NCBI GenBank assembly: GCA_026988435.1 | Contig: JALSLH010000087.1 | Span: 1-64,000, forward strand | Direction: 5' to 3' | Length of the DNA stretch: 64,000 nt | DNA from: Methylophaga sp. | GTDB taxonomy: Bacteria > Pseudomonadota > Gammaproteobacteria > Nitrosococcales > Methylophagaceae | Shown here: piece after piece, positions 17,216-27,990 of the stretch | How the letters are laid out: the number at the start of each line of letters is the position of its first letter | Numbering within the stretch: the first letter of the stretch is position 1 | The notes under the pieces: model-generated | Told to the model about the DNA's origin: nothing | Databases searched by the model: none | Seen by the model: only the letters and a program-made list of their open reading frames with translations | Program-made: the position numbers and the translations under genes

Positions 17216-17410
17216 ATGTTGAAAATCATCGGTATCGTATTAATGGCTTTTGGTGCTACGGACTTAATTGGTAGTTATGCCGGTTTTGATTTATGGGGAA
17301 CATTGGGAATACAGCTTCCTGATGCTATATGGAAATATTCATCTTATATTGAATTAGGTTTAGGTTATGTCCTAATGAAATTGGGCGGATCTAGTGACGA
17401 TGATGAATAA
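17216..17410 (+). CDS. Small membrane protein, 64 residues
   Basis: The family is not recognised. It is preceded by a clear ribosome site (GGAGAG, 17203-17208). It has two hydrophobic segments (IIGIVLMAFGATDLIGSY and YIELGLGYVLMKLGG) and an acidic end (SSDDDE). It lies 101 bp after the second VWA gene and just before a strong terminator, so it may be the last gene of the same transcript. Similar short two-helix proteins occur widely as unnamed genes. The reading frame is supported by start context and composition only. Confidence 0.5.
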   Translation: MLKIIGIVLMAFGATDLIGSYAGFDLWGTLGIQLPDAIWKYSSYIELGLGYVLMKLGGSSDDDE

Positions 17411-17468
17411 CTGTCCAACTTAAATATTCAAATCAGCTTTCATAAGCGGAAGCTAATTTCAGAAAATA

Positions 17469-17504
17469 AAAAGCCCCGCTCAAATTAATGAGCGGGGCTT
17501 TTTT
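17469..17504 (+). terminator. Rho-independent terminator
   Basis: The stem AAAAGCCCCGCTCA (17469-17482) pairs with TGAGCGGGGCTTTT (from 17489) around a six-base loop and runs into six T residues. It closes the rightward run that begins at 8888. The A-tract on the left lets it work on the opposite strand too. Confidence 0.9.
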
Positions 17505-17539
17505 ATAATAGATTAAAATCGAAATTTTTATCGTAAAGC

Positions 17540-17659
17540 AAAAAGCTAGGATTTTTTCGTGAGGTCAAGGCAGATTCGCACGGAAAACCGGAGTGTACAT
17601 CAGTACATGAGGATTTGAGTACGAATCTAACGTCGAGATCGCGGAAAAAGACAGCTTTT
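17540..17659. repeat. Structured palindromic repeat downstream of groEL
   Basis: It is an imperfect palindrome of about 120 bp directly against the groEL stop codon. Its core has TTCGCACGGAAAA (17575-17587), a central hairpin TGTAC-ATCA-GTACA (17594-17607) and ATTTGAGTACGAA (17613-17625). A related unit lies at 19334-19467 with the same core at identical spacing. It may be a mobile intergenic repeat or an RNA structure at the end of the groEL message. Confidence 0.7.
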
Positions 17660-19303
<1,644 letters not shown>

Positions 19304-19333
19304 TTATTCCTCTTTAATATAATTATTTAAAAT

Positions 19334-19467
19334 AACGTCTCAACGTGTTTAGATTTTTCTCAGAACAAGGCTTTTTCGCACGGAAAATGTGAGCATATTG
19401 AAATATGTAATCATTTGAGTACGAAAATAACGCTGTGCTGGGAAAAAGATGAATACGTTGTGGCGTT
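19334..19467. repeat. Structured palindromic repeat between groES and groEL
   Basis: It is an imperfect palindrome of about 134 bp. The ends AACGTCTCAACGTGTTTAGA and, read on the other strand, AACGCCACAACGTATTCATC pair over most of 30 bases. The core repeats that of 17540-17659: TTCGCACGGAAAA (19375-19387), central hairpin CATAT-TGAA-ATATG (19394-19407) and ATTTGAGTACGAA (19413-19425). It lies inside the groESL transcript, so it will appear as an RNA structure in the message. Confidence 0.72.
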
Positions 19468-19469
19468 AT

Positions 19470-19760
19470 TTAGGCTTCGATAACGGCAACGATGTCGTCT
19501 TCACGCATCACCAATAATTCTTCACCATCAACTTTAATTTCTGTTCCAGCATATTTACCAAATAGAACTTGGTCACCCACGCTTACATCTAAAGCGTGAA
19601 CACTACCAGAATCGGTAATTTTTCCTTTACCTGCCGCAATGATTTCACCACGAACTGGTTTTTCAGCTGCATTATCAGGGATAACGATCCCACCAGCACT
19701 CATTGTTTCTTCTTCCATGCGACGAACGATCACACGGTCATGTAGGGGACGAATATTCAT
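19470..19760 (-). CDS. groS: Co-chaperonin GroES
   Basis: GroES caps the GroEL ring. With the ATG at 19760 the protein has 96 residues, the family length. It begins [14 protein letters not shown], has the mobile loop [20 protein letters not shown], and ends [12 protein letters not shown]. An AAGGA ribosome site lies 7-8 bases ahead of this ATG. A TTG five codons earlier keeps the frame but is not supported. It is the first gene of groESL, with fxsA upstream. Confidence 0.97.
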   Translation of the reverse strand: MNIRPLHDRVIVRRMEEETMSAGGIVIPDNAAEKPVRGEIIAAGKGKITDSGSVHALDVSVGDQVLFGKYAGTEIKVDGEELLVMREDDIVAVIEA

Positions 19761-19803
19761 CAATATTTCCTTCAAAAATGTCTAAAAAAGTTTCACCCCA
19801 AGA

Positions 19804-19834
19804 TACATGGGGCATAAAAAATATACTTCAAGGG
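19804..19834 (-). promoter_or_regulatory. Heat-shock (sigma-32) promoter for groESL
   Basis: The minus strand reads CCCTTGAAG (-35, 19826-19834), a 13-bp spacer, then CCCCATGTA (-10, 19804-19812). Both boxes match the RpoH consensus (CTTGAAA / CCCCATnT) almost fully and the spacing is in range. It is about 44 bp upstream of the groES start and just past the fxsA stop. Confidence 0.88.
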
Positions 19835-19845
19835 CTAACGAAAAT

Positions 19846-20289
19846 TTATTTCAAACGCGGCTCATCATTATCAACAACCTCACCTTCAATTATTGTTGGA
19901 TCAGAATCACGTCGGCCATTATGACTACCCTGTACAAAAGTCGCATTTTGCAATTTGCGCCCAATGAGCCAACGTCGTACGGGGGGAATTAATAACAGAA
20001 AACCAAATGCATCCGTGAAGAACCCTGGGGTTAATAACAACACTCCGCTAAGGGCCAAGGCAAAGCCTTCCATCATCTCCATTGCAGGCAAGGTACCTTT
20101 TAATAAATTAGATTGCGCTCTTAATAATGTTGACGCACCTTGTATACGTAATAATCCAGCACCTATCACTGCCGTAGATACAACAGCAAAAATAGTCCAG
20201 CCTGCACCAATCACATCACCCACTTTAATTAAAAAGTAGATCTCAACTAATGGCACTAATAAAAATAATATAAATAAAAATCTAAACAT
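19846..20289 (-). CDS. fxsA: FxsA family membrane protein
   Basis: FxsA is a small inner-membrane protein; in E. coli its overproduction relieves exclusion of phage T7 by the F plasmid. The 147 residues show the family pattern: FLFILFLLVPLVEIYFLI at the start, GAGWTIFAVVSTAVIGAGLL, and the loop LSGVLLLTPGFFTDAFG followed by LLIPPVRRWL. The cytoplasmic C-terminal tail is charged. It sits just upstream of groES and may add read-through into the operon. The cellular role is not well known. Confidence 0.92.
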   Translation of the reverse strand: MFRFLFILFLLVPLVEIYFLIKVGDVIGAGWTIFAVVSTAVIGAGLLRIQGASTLLRAQSNLLKGTLPAMEMMEGFALALSGVLLLTPGFFTDAFGFLLLIPPVRRWLIGRKLQNATFVQGSHNGRRDSDPTIIEGEVVDNDEPRLK

Positions 20290-20421
20290 CCATTTGTCCG
20301 TTTAATCGTTATGTTCATTTATATATTGAGGCATACAATCTATATTTCAAGCCCCCTATCAACTCTTCTTTGTTGCTAAATAACAACAAAATAGTTCACT
20401 ACTATAGAAACTGTATCTTTT

Positions 20422-20436
20422 ATTACAAACTGTAAT
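20422..20436. promoter_or_regulatory. Perfect inverted repeat upstream of porin gene
   Basis: ATTACA-AAC-TGTAAT (20422-20436) is a 6-3-6 perfect inverted repeat, 94 bp before the porin start, in the 240-bp gap between fxsA and the porin gene. It has the size of a dimeric regulator site. No matching known box was recognised. Confidence 0.35.
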
Positions 20437-20529
20437 CATATTGAAATATTTAATCGTTAATGTGTGCGAACTCGGAGTTTATTTCCGAACAGATTTTATT
20501 ATTTTTTAATTATTAATGAGGATAGTCCT

Positions 20530-21879
20530 TTGAAACTTAAACTCTCAACACTACTAATTGCTGGTGCACTATTTGGTGCAGTAGCAGCGCCTGCACAAGC
20601 CAACAACGATGCAATGATTGACCTTTTAAAAGTCTTACGTGACCAAGGCACTATCACTGCGGCAAACTATGACTTACTAGTCAATGCTGCTAAGGCTGAT
20701 TCTGAAGCGGCTGATGCCGTCAATGCAGATATTAAAGAGGTGGCTAAATCAATACCAAAAATCACAACAAAAGGTAAAATTAAAATTGAAAGCGCTGATG
20801 GCAATTGGTCTTTCCAACCTATCGGTCGTGTTATGTGGGATGCTGTAACTGTTGATTCTGATGATAGTCCTAATGCAGAATTTAAAGGCACAGAGTTACG
20901 TCGTGCACGTTTAGGTTTTGAAGGTAAAGTCTATGATTGGGGCTATAAATTTGAAGGTGATTTTGCTAAAGGTAATACGTCTATCAAAGATGCCTTTGTA
21001 AGTTATGGCACTAAATTTGGCGACACTAAATTCAAAACAAAAATCGGCCAATCTCAAATTGCTTTTGGCTTTAATACAGCAGCAAGCAGTAAATACATGT
21101 CATTTATTGATCGTCCATGGTATGCAGATAGTGCATTATCGCCAGCACGTGAAAGCGGTGTTGCAGCCAAATTATCTGGCCATAGTTGGTCACTTGCTTC
21201 ATCAGTTACTATCGGTGAATTCGGTGGTGGCGTAACGGAAGATAATGTTGATGGAACAACTTACGCTTTACGCGGTACATTTTTACCTTATAACGCGGAT
21301 AAAACGCATTTAGTCCAAGTTGGTGCCGGTTATAGAGGTGTCAGTAGCAACAAAAATGGTTTTGGCTATTCGCAACATTTAACTGCCCACAAAGATCATA
21401 ATAAAATCAAATTAAGCAACGGTATTGCTGCAGCTGATTTCGATGGAATAGATACATATGAATTGGATGCTGTAGGTATTTTTGGTCCATTCCATGCCCT
21501 AGCTGAATACAATAACTTTTCTGCAAAAAGCACTTTAGCTAATAATGATGTGGATATTGATTCATATTCTGTAGAGATTGGTTATTTCTTAACTGGCGAA
21601 TCAATGAAACTAAAACACGGTTTTTGGGATGGTATTACGCCTAAATCACCTGCTGGTGCATGGCAAATTGCCACACGCTTTGAAAGCATGAATATTGATG
21701 ACAGCGTTGCTGGTGATGATGAAGCTGATAAATGGACTATTGGTCTGAATTACTATGCTAATAAAAATATTCGTTTTATGCTTGATTACGACACAATCAC
21801 AAACTGGGAGCAAAATGGTTCAAGTGTAAACGGTGCAGAACCATCTTCTATCAAGTTCCGTGCACAAGCTAAATGGTAA
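20530..21879 (+). CDS. Phosphate-selective porin of the OprP/OprO family
   Basis: It is an outer-membrane 16-strand beta-barrel porin; members known in Pseudomonas favour phosphate or polyphosphate. I chose the TTG at 20530, which follows a GAGG site by about 8 bases and gives a clean signal peptide (LLIAGALFGAVAAPAQA) and 449 residues. The mature part starts with the short helical segment typical of OprP (MIDLLKVLRDQGTITAANYD). Barrel signatures follow (ELRRARLGFEGKVYDWGYKF, GQSQIAFGFN) and the last strand ends IKFRAQAKW. A frame extends upstream to 20464 but would ruin the signal peptide. The real substrate cannot be told. Confidence 0.88.
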   Translation: MKLKLSTLLIAGALFGAVAAPAQANNDAMIDLLKVLRDQGTITAANYDLLVNAAKADSEAADAVNADIKEVAKSIPKITTKGKIKIESADGNWSFQPIGRVMWDAVTVDSDDSPNAEFKGTELRRARLGFEGKVYDWGYKFEGDFAKGNTSIKDAFVSYGTKFGDTKFKTKIGQSQIAFGFNTAASSKYMSFIDRPWYADSALSPARESGVAAKLSGHSWSLASSVTIGEFGGGVTEDNVDGTTYALRGTFLPYNADKTHLVQVGAGYRGVSSNKNGFGYSQHLTAHKDHNKIKLSNGIAAADFDGIDTYELDAVGIFGPFHALAEYNNFSAKSTLANNDVDIDSYSVEIGYFLTGESMKLKHGFWDGITPKSPAGAWQIATRFESMNIDDSVAGDDEADKWTIGLNYYANKNIRFMLDYDTITNWEQNGSSVNGAEPSSIKFRAQAKW

Positions 21880-21903
21880 AAACGTAAGCTCCTCGTAGTA
21901 TTT

Positions 21904-21932
21904 AAGCCCTGCCTTTTGGCGGGGCTTTTTTT
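21904..21932 (+). terminator. Rho-independent terminator after the porin gene
   Basis: AAGCCCTGCC (21904-21913), a four-T loop, GGCGGGGCTT (21918-21927), then a run of T. It includes a G-T wobble pair but has a strong GC stem. Confidence 0.88.
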
Positions 21933-22013
21933 ATTTATCTGTATTTATTCACAGCCATTGTTCCTTTAATAATTTTGAACTACTTAACATTTTTATTTAG
22001 AAAGTAAGATTTA

Positions 22014-22727
22014 ATGCTGGTAAAATACTTGCTTCAAATCTACTGCTACGGAAAACACTACGTGAAACTACTTTTTTCAGCTTTATTTATCACTCTCCAA
22101 TTATTTGCATCTACTTCTAGTTTTGCCGCAACACGCTATGTTTCTGAAGAGCTTGAAATTACTATGCGAACGGGACAAGGCGTTAAGTTTGGTATTAGCC
22201 GAATGCTAACCAGTGGCACTAAATTATCAGTCATCGAAAATAACAAATCTAGTGGTTACTCTAAGGTAAGAACGGAAGGTGGCAAGGTAGGTTGGGTATT
22301 AACGCGCTACTTAAGCAATGAGCCTAGCTCACGTAATCGCGCCATAGCAAGTGCACAGAAAGTAGCTAACCTAGAACTTGAAATTGCAAAATATAAAGAA
22401 GAACTCCAATCACTATCAACACAAAATTCAAGTTCAGGTGCAGAGAATTTATCGCTAAAAGAAACCTCTCAGCGTTTGAGTAAAGAACTTGATAACCTGC
22501 GTAGAACCGCATCAAGCGCTGTTGCATTAGATAATGAGAATCGTCAATTAAAAGAAAAGTTGCAGCAAATCAATAATGACATGCAGGCAATTGTTATTGA
22601 AAATAGCGCTTTGAAAGGCAGTGATTCTAAACGTTGGTTTTTAATCGGTGCGGCGGTGCTCTTTGGAGGCTTGCTATTAGGATTAATTATTCCTCGTTTA
22701 CGGTTCCGTAAAAAAGAAAGCTGGTAG
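22014..22727 (+). CDS. SH3-domain membrane protein (YgiM/TIGR04211 type)
   Basis: Proteins of this layout have a signal peptide, a bacterial SH3 domain, a coiled coil and a C-terminal membrane anchor; they face the periplasm and probably bind the cell wall. Here the signal region is KLLFSALFITLQLFASTSSFA, and the SH3 domain runs from about 40 to 103 (YVSEELEITMRTGQG, then GGKVGWVLTRYLS). The coiled coil follows to about 200, then a helix (FLIGAAVLFGGLLLGLII) and a basic tail (RLRFRKKESW). A GTG at 22062 would give a shorter, more normal signal peptide and may be the real start. It is a single gene. Confidence 0.82.
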   Translation: MLVKYLLQIYCYGKHYVKLLFSALFITLQLFASTSSFAATRYVSEELEITMRTGQGVKFGISRMLTSGTKLSVIENNKSSGYSKVRTEGGKVGWVLTRYLSNEPSSRNRAIASAQKVANLELEIAKYKEELQSLSTQNSSSGAENLSLKETSQRLSKELDNLRRTASSAVALDNENRQLKEKLQQINNDMQAIVIENSALKGSDSKRWFLIGAAVLFGGLLLGLIIPRLRFRKKESW

Positions 22728-22816
22728 GCTGTAAGCTGGGCGACGCAGGTAATCCTACAACAGTTAAACAATATCCATGAAAACTGCATGACGCCATGGG
22801 ATATTCTATTGGACCT

Positions 22817-25800
22817 TTACAGCTTTCTCTCTAGAATATCTTTCACTTCTTCAAAAGATTTTGTAAATCGCTTGAGCCCTTTTTTCACGGCATCAGTACC
22901 TTCTAATTGATGTTTTTCAAAAAGATCTCTCGCTATTTGATGCATTCGGTCATGCGATCTTTGTAACTGCTCAATCCATCTACTATCAAAGACATGGTCT
23001 TTGCGCAAACGTTCAATCCAGATCCCTAAATGACACCGATTTAAATAGGAGCTTAATTTTTTATTCTCCGATTTCAATACTTTATTGATCTTGTTGAACC
23101 AATGCTCAGTCGTCAATTTAAGTAAGGTTATTTTTTCTTCTTGTAATGTAAGCTGACTACCACCATATGCAATCCAGCGTAAATTAGGTGTGTAACTTTC
23201 AATCCAAGGTACTATATCCTCAGCAGGAAGCGGCCAAGCGATTCCCTCACCTTGCGCACTCTCACAGCCCATAATCAGCAGCATTATCCCTACCGCTTCA
23301 TTTTCAACCCCTTCCGCAATTACATTTCGGTTAAAAGCTTGTGCTAAGCCAATAACACCTTCAATAATACTGTAATCACTTGGGTCGTCCAATAAATCTC
23401 GCACAAAAGTTTGATCTATTTTTATCGTATTGGCTGACAAGTTTCTGATATGCGTTAATGAGGAATAACCTGTCCCAAAATCATCTAATGCTACATCAAC
23501 TCCTAAGACATTTTGGCAGGTTTTAATAATTTTACTAATAGCACTCACATCTTTTAAAACACTGCTTTCTAATATTTCTAATTGCAGGTCATACGAATCA
23601 ATAGTCGGATGCAGTTCTAACGCATTATTCACCTGATCAAAAAAAGTGGGTGAAAGTAAGTGGTGAGATGAAATATTAACACTCACTTGAAGATGTATGC
23701 CTTGTTTCTGCCATAGATCAAGCTGATCTAAAGCCCTATTGAGGATCCATTCTCCTAACTCTATCTCTAAGTCTGTTCCTTCAAGGCTAGGTAAAAAATC
23801 TAAGGGTGGTACAAGTCCTTTTTCAGGGTGATTCCAACGTACTAATGCTTCAACACCTAATATTTTACCCGTCTTCATATTTACTTTTGGCTGGAAATAT
23901 AAACACATTTCATTACTTGCTAATGCATGACGAATTTCATCTAATTGATGATGTTTTTGGATAATTTGAAGGTCATCTAATGCATTAAACAAATGAAAAC
24001 GATTTCGGCCTTCCAACTTAGCCTGATACATTGCTTGATCAGCATGTCTCACTAATGTATCCCTATTTTCATCATCAATCGGATAAAGTGTTACTCCAGT
24101 TGAGGCTGTAATTTTATAGGGATGACCATTAATGATATAAGGTCTAGCAAGCGTATGATGGAGACGTTCTAATAATTGCTCACAATGCGAAAATGACTCA
24201 ATATCACCCAGTAATATTGTAAATTCATCTCCGCCTTGACGAGAAACAGTATCCTCCACTCTTATACTGGAACTAATTCGTTCTGCCACCTCAATTAATA
24301 ATTTATCCCCCACCTCATGGCCATAATTATCATTAATCGGTTTGAAGCTATCTAAATCAAGAAAACAAACAGCCAATAGCGTCTTATTACGATTACTGTG
24401 TGCAATTGCTTGAGCAAACCGGTCAGCAAACAATGTTCGGTTCGGTAATTTAGTTAGTACATCAAAATGTGCCATTTGCTCTAATGCACTTTGCTGGTGT
24501 TTGCTTTTGGTAATATCTGAAAACAAAGAAACATAGTGGGTAGTATGATCGCCATCTTTCAATGCCGAAATCGTAATCATTTCTGCGAATAGTTCACCAT
24601 TTTTTTTCCGATTCCAAATCTCTCCTTGCCAATGTCCATTATCAATAATCGACTTCCACATCTCAGCATAAAATTCAGCATCATGTTTGCCTGAACTCAG
24701 TATATTAGGATTATTCCCAATCGCTTCTTCACGGCTATAGCCTGTTATAGCACTAAAGGTAGGGTTAACATCAACAATGGTTCCTTTAGTATCAGTAATA
24801 ACGATTCCTTCATGCGCATCACTAAATACTTTCGCCAAAAGATATTGTTCGGATTGGGCTTGTTTACGCTCTGAAATATCTCGAATAAAGGCGTTAAATT
24901 CATAACTTCCTTTGATTTTTATAGCCGATACTGTCAATTCAATTGGAAACTCATGGCCATCGAAATGTAAGGCTTCTATTTCAACGACTTTATTGAGTAT
25001 AGTTGCTTCTCTTGTTTTAAGAAAATGAGCTAGCCCCTTACGGTGTGCACCTCGATATCGTTCAGGTATGATTAACTTATGGATAAATCGCCCTTTTGCA
25101 TCACTGGCAGGCCAGCCAAACATCTCCTCTGCCCGCACGCTCCAGCTAATGATTTCACCTCTTGTATTACACCTAATTAAGGCATCAAATGCCGAGTCAA
25201 TTATGGCGTGAATTCTAGCTCTATCCTCTTTTTCTTGCTCAACCAACCGATCTAACTTTGCTATTGCCTGCTTATATCGTAATAAATGAGGAATTAAAAT
25301 GGCCAGCATTATAATCATAAATGTCATAACGCTTACCATAATAGTAAGTGTGTCTGAATCTATCCCTTTTACAATTCCACTTGTTTCCATAGGAGAAAAG
25401 TCAACTGCTAACATGGCCGTATAATGCATACTTGACGTTGCAAGCCCCATTACAACCGCGCTCAATATCTGTGCTTTACTAATAAACTGATATTGTTGTT
25501 GATTTGTTGCTTGATGTTTTATTCTCAGCGCAATTGTTGCAATCACTACTGCTTCAATAAGAGACAAATAAAATAGAAATGGATCATGGTACATAGTTGC
25601 ATCCATTCTCATCGCAGCCATGCCAAGGTGATGCATCCCCCCTATTCCCGCACCTAATAACAAACCATCTCGTAGCAAATTGATTCGTGTATAACTTGGT
25701 TTTGCCATCATCCACAACACCACAACGGAAGCGGCAATGGCGGGGATGACAGAAATAAGCGTTATCGTGACATCATAAACCACGGGAATAGGTAAACTGA

Positions 25801-26038
25801 GTGCTAGCATGCCAATAAAATGCATAGCCCAAATACCGAAGCCCATTGTCACTGCACCAAAAAACGTCCATATAATTTTGTATGATTTGCGTGATGCCGC
25901 ATAAATCCGCTCTGCCACGCCAAATGCGGTAAATGATGAAACTATCGCAATTAAAACAGACAAAATAACTAATGGAACACTATATGTTTGCTCCAATACA
26001 ATATCTGGTAAAAAATGCTGGTGGTTCATAAAAAGCAT
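22817..26038 (-). CDS. MHYT-PAS-PAS-GGDEF-EAL-CZB c-di-GMP signalling protein
   Basis: This 1073-residue protein should make and/or break cyclic di-GMP. The N-terminal 230 residues are a seven-helix MHYT sensor with all three motifs (MHFIGM, MHHLGM, MHYTAM), thought to bind copper and sense gases. Two PAS domains follow (about 265-395 and 400-515). A GGDEF domain has intact GGDEF at about 602-606, and an EAL domain has EALVRW near 730 and DDFGTGYSSL. The last 100 residues form a CZB zinc-binding domain: the EHWF, CHLGIW and HDRMH sites supply His and Cys ligands. It ends 19 bp downstream of ilvD. The RBS GAGGGAA supports the start. Confidence 0.93.
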   Translation of the reverse strand: MLFMNHQHFLPDIVLEQTYSVPLVILSVLIAIVSSFTAFGVAERIYAASRKSYKIIWTFFGAVTMGFGIWAMHFIGMLALSLPIPVVYDVTITLISVIPAIAASVVVLWMMAKPSYTRINLLRDGLLLGAGIGGMHHLGMAAMRMDATMYHDPFLFYLSLIEAVVIATIALRIKHQATNQQQYQFISKAQILSAVVMGLATSSMHYTAMLAVDFSPMETSGIVKGIDSDTLTIMVSVMTFMIIMLAILIPHLLRYKQAIAKLDRLVEQEKEDRARIHAIIDSAFDALIRCNTRGEIISWSVRAEEMFGWPASDAKGRFIHKLIIPERYRGAHRKGLAHFLKTREATILNKVVEIEALHFDGHEFPIELTVSAIKIKGSYEFNAFIRDISERKQAQSEQYLLAKVFSDAHEGIVITDTKGTIVDVNPTFSAITGYSREEAIGNNPNILSSGKHDAEFYAEMWKSIIDNGHWQGEIWNRKKNGELFAEMITISALKDGDHTTHYVSLFSDITKSKHQQSALEQMAHFDVLTKLPNRTLFADRFAQAIAHSNRNKTLLAVCFLDLDSFKPINDNYGHEVGDKLLIEVAERISSSIRVEDTVSRQGGDEFTILLGDIESFSHCEQLLERLHHTLARPYIINGHPYKITASTGVTLYPIDDENRDTLVRHADQAMYQAKLEGRNRFHLFNALDDLQIIQKHHQLDEIRHALASNEMCLYFQPKVNMKTGKILGVEALVRWNHPEKGLVPPLDFLPSLEGTDLEIELGEWILNRALDQLDLWQKQGIHLQVSVNISSHHLLSPTFFDQVNNALELHPTIDSYDLQLEILESSVLKDVSAISKIIKTCQNVLGVDVALDDFGTGYSSLTHIRNLSANTIKIDQTFVRDLLDDPSDYSIIEGVIGLAQAFNRNVIAEGVENEAVGIMLLIMGCESAQGEGIAWPLPAEDIVPWIESYTPNLRWIAYGGSQLTLQEEKITLLKLTTEHWFNKINKVLKSENKKLSSYLNRCHLGIWIERLRKDHVFDSRWIEQLQRSHDRMHQIARDLFEKHQLEGTDAVKKGLKRFTKSFEEVKDILERKL

Positions 26039-26057
26039 TGTGTTCCCTCTATCGCAT

Positions 26058-27908
26058 TTATCGTTTCAGTTGTTCGAGATCCCTTACCGCCCCTTTTGAA
26101 GCAGATGTGGTTAATGCCGCATAAGCTTGTAAAGCAAGGCTCACTTCTCGCTCTCGGTTCACAGGTTGCCATGCTGAGTCACCTTTTGCTTCCATCGTCT
26201 CGCGACGTTTTGCTAAGACTTCGTCACTAAGATCAACCTTAATGATTCTATTTGGAATATCAATTATTATTGTGTCGCCTTCTTCAACTAAGCCAATATT
26301 ACCACCTTCTGCCGCTTCTGGAGATGCATGACCTATAGATAGACCTGATGTCCCACCTGAGAACCTGCCATCTGTTAATAAAGCACAGGCTTTGCCTAGA
26401 CCTTTTGATTTTAAATAACTGGTTGGATACAACATTTCTTGCATACCAGGACCACCTTTCGGCCCTTCGTAACGGATCAGCACCACATCCCCCGCAACAA
26501 TTTGCTCCGTTAAAATAGCCGTCACCGCATGATCTTGTGATTCAAAAATTCGTGCAGGGCCGGAGAAGGTTAAATTTGAATCATCCACCCCTGCCGTTTT
26601 AACAATACAGCCTTCAAGAGCGATATTGCCAAATAGCACAGCTAAACCACCATCTTGGCTATAGGCATGTTCTATATCACGAATACAACCCGCTTCACGA
26701 TCTACATCTAAACTCGGCCAACGTGTACTTTGACTAAAAGCTACTTGGGTTGGAATGCCTGCTGGCCCAGCTGAAAAACGCAACTTCGCCGCTTCACTAT
26801 TGCCACGTACAATATCCCATTCTGCTAAAGCATCGGCCAAACTTGCACTATGAACAGTAGGTAGTTCTGTATGCAATAAGTCACCTGCCGCCAGTTCTGC
26901 CAAAATGCTAAACACGCCACCAGCACGATGTACATCTTCCATATGATATTCAGGCGTTGCCGGTGCAACTTTACATAAGTTCGGAATTTTGCGAGACATG
27001 CGATCAATATCATCCATGGTGAAATCAACCTGACCTTCATGTGCTGCGGCCAATAAATGTAATACCGTATTGGTTGAACCACCCATGGCAATATCTAATG
27101 CCGTTGCATTTTCAAATGCTGCTTTGCTGGCAATTGAACGGGGTAATGCAGACTCATCATCTTGTTCATAATAACGCTTAGCAAGATCTACAATCGTGCG
27201 GCCTGCTTCTAAAAATAACTCTTTACGATCGGCATGTGTTGCTAATAATGAGCCATTACCAGGAAGCGATAAACCTAATGCTTCTGTTAAACAATTCATT
27301 GAATTTGCAGTGAACATACCTGAGCAAGAACCACAGGTTGGACAGGCGCTACGCTCAACCTGCGCCACATCTTCATCACTTACATGCTCATCAGCCGCTT
27401 GCACCATGGCATCCACTAGATCTAATTTAACGTCTTTACCCGCTAATCTAGTTTTGCCAGCTTCCATGGGGCCACCAGAAACAAAGATCACCGGAATATT
27501 TAAGCGCAACGCTGCCATTAACATTCCCGGCGTAATTTTGTCACAGTTAGAAATACACACAATGGCATCCGCACAATGTGCATTGACCATATATTCAACA
27601 GAATCGGCAATAATATCGCGCGATGGCAAACTGTATAGCATCCCACCATGGCCCATCGCGATACCATCATCGACCGCAATAGTATTAAATTCTTTTGCCA
27701 CACCGCCTGCTTTCTCTATTTCACGCGCAACGAGTTGCCCCATGTCTTTTAAATGAACATGGCCTGGAACAAACTGTGTAAACGAGTTGGCAATAGCAAT
27801 GATGGGCTTGTTGAAATCATCATCTTTCATACCTGTTGCACGCCAAAGGGCACGTGCACCCGCCATATTTCGGCCTGCGGTTGAAGTTTTTGATCGATAT
27901 ATTGGCAT
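26058..27908 (-). CDS. ilvD: Dihydroxy-acid dehydratase
   Basis: It is an iron-sulfur enzyme that dehydrates dihydroxy-acids in valine, isoleucine and leucine synthesis. The 616-residue length is standard for the long form. Cluster-ligand motifs are present ([13 protein letters not shown] and [17 protein letters not shown]), as are GGSTNTVLH and the C-terminal [15 protein letters not shown]. It starts 82 bp from the divergent argA, and the c-di-GMP gene follows closely on the same strand. ilvE, from the same pathway, is about 20 kb away. Confidence 0.97.
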   Translation of the reverse strand: MPIYRSKTSTAGRNMAGARALWRATGMKDDDFNKPIIAIANSFTQFVPGHVHLKDMGQLVAREIEKAGGVAKEFNTIAVDDGIAMGHGGMLYSLPSRDIIADSVEYMVNAHCADAIVCISNCDKITPGMLMAALRLNIPVIFVSGGPMEAGKTRLAGKDVKLDLVDAMVQAADEHVSDEDVAQVERSACPTCGSCSGMFTANSMNCLTEALGLSLPGNGSLLATHADRKELFLEAGRTIVDLAKRYYEQDDESALPRSIASKAAFENATALDIAMGGSTNTVLHLLAAAHEGQVDFTMDDIDRMSRKIPNLCKVAPATPEYHMEDVHRAGGVFSILAELAAGDLLHTELPTVHSASLADALAEWDIVRGNSEAAKLRFSAGPAGIPTQVAFSQSTRWPSLDVDREAGCIRDIEHAYSQDGGLAVLFGNIALEGCIVKTAGVDDSNLTFSGPARIFESQDHAVTAILTEQIVAGDVVLIRYEGPKGGPGMQEMLYPTSYLKSKGLGKACALLTDGRFSGGTSGLSIGHASPEAAEGGNIGLVEEGDTIIIDIPNRIIKVDLSDEVLAKRRETMEAKGDSAWQPVNREREVSLALQAYAALTTSASKGAVRDLEQLKR

Positions 27909-27990
27909 GGTTGTCTCCGGATAAATCTGTCTATTGGCTTGTGGCTGATATAATAGGTGATAATTTTAGCATAGGAAAAGCATTGCAACG

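Noticed and set aside
20405-20440. Pho box ahead of the porin gene
   Set aside because: CTGTA occurs twice, but 19 bases apart rather than the 11 or 22 expected for PhoB repeats.
20398-20470. Third copy of the groEL-flanking repeat (shares CATATTGAAATAT with the second)
   Set aside because: Only 13 AT-rich bases match; the conserved core blocks and the palindromic arms are absent.
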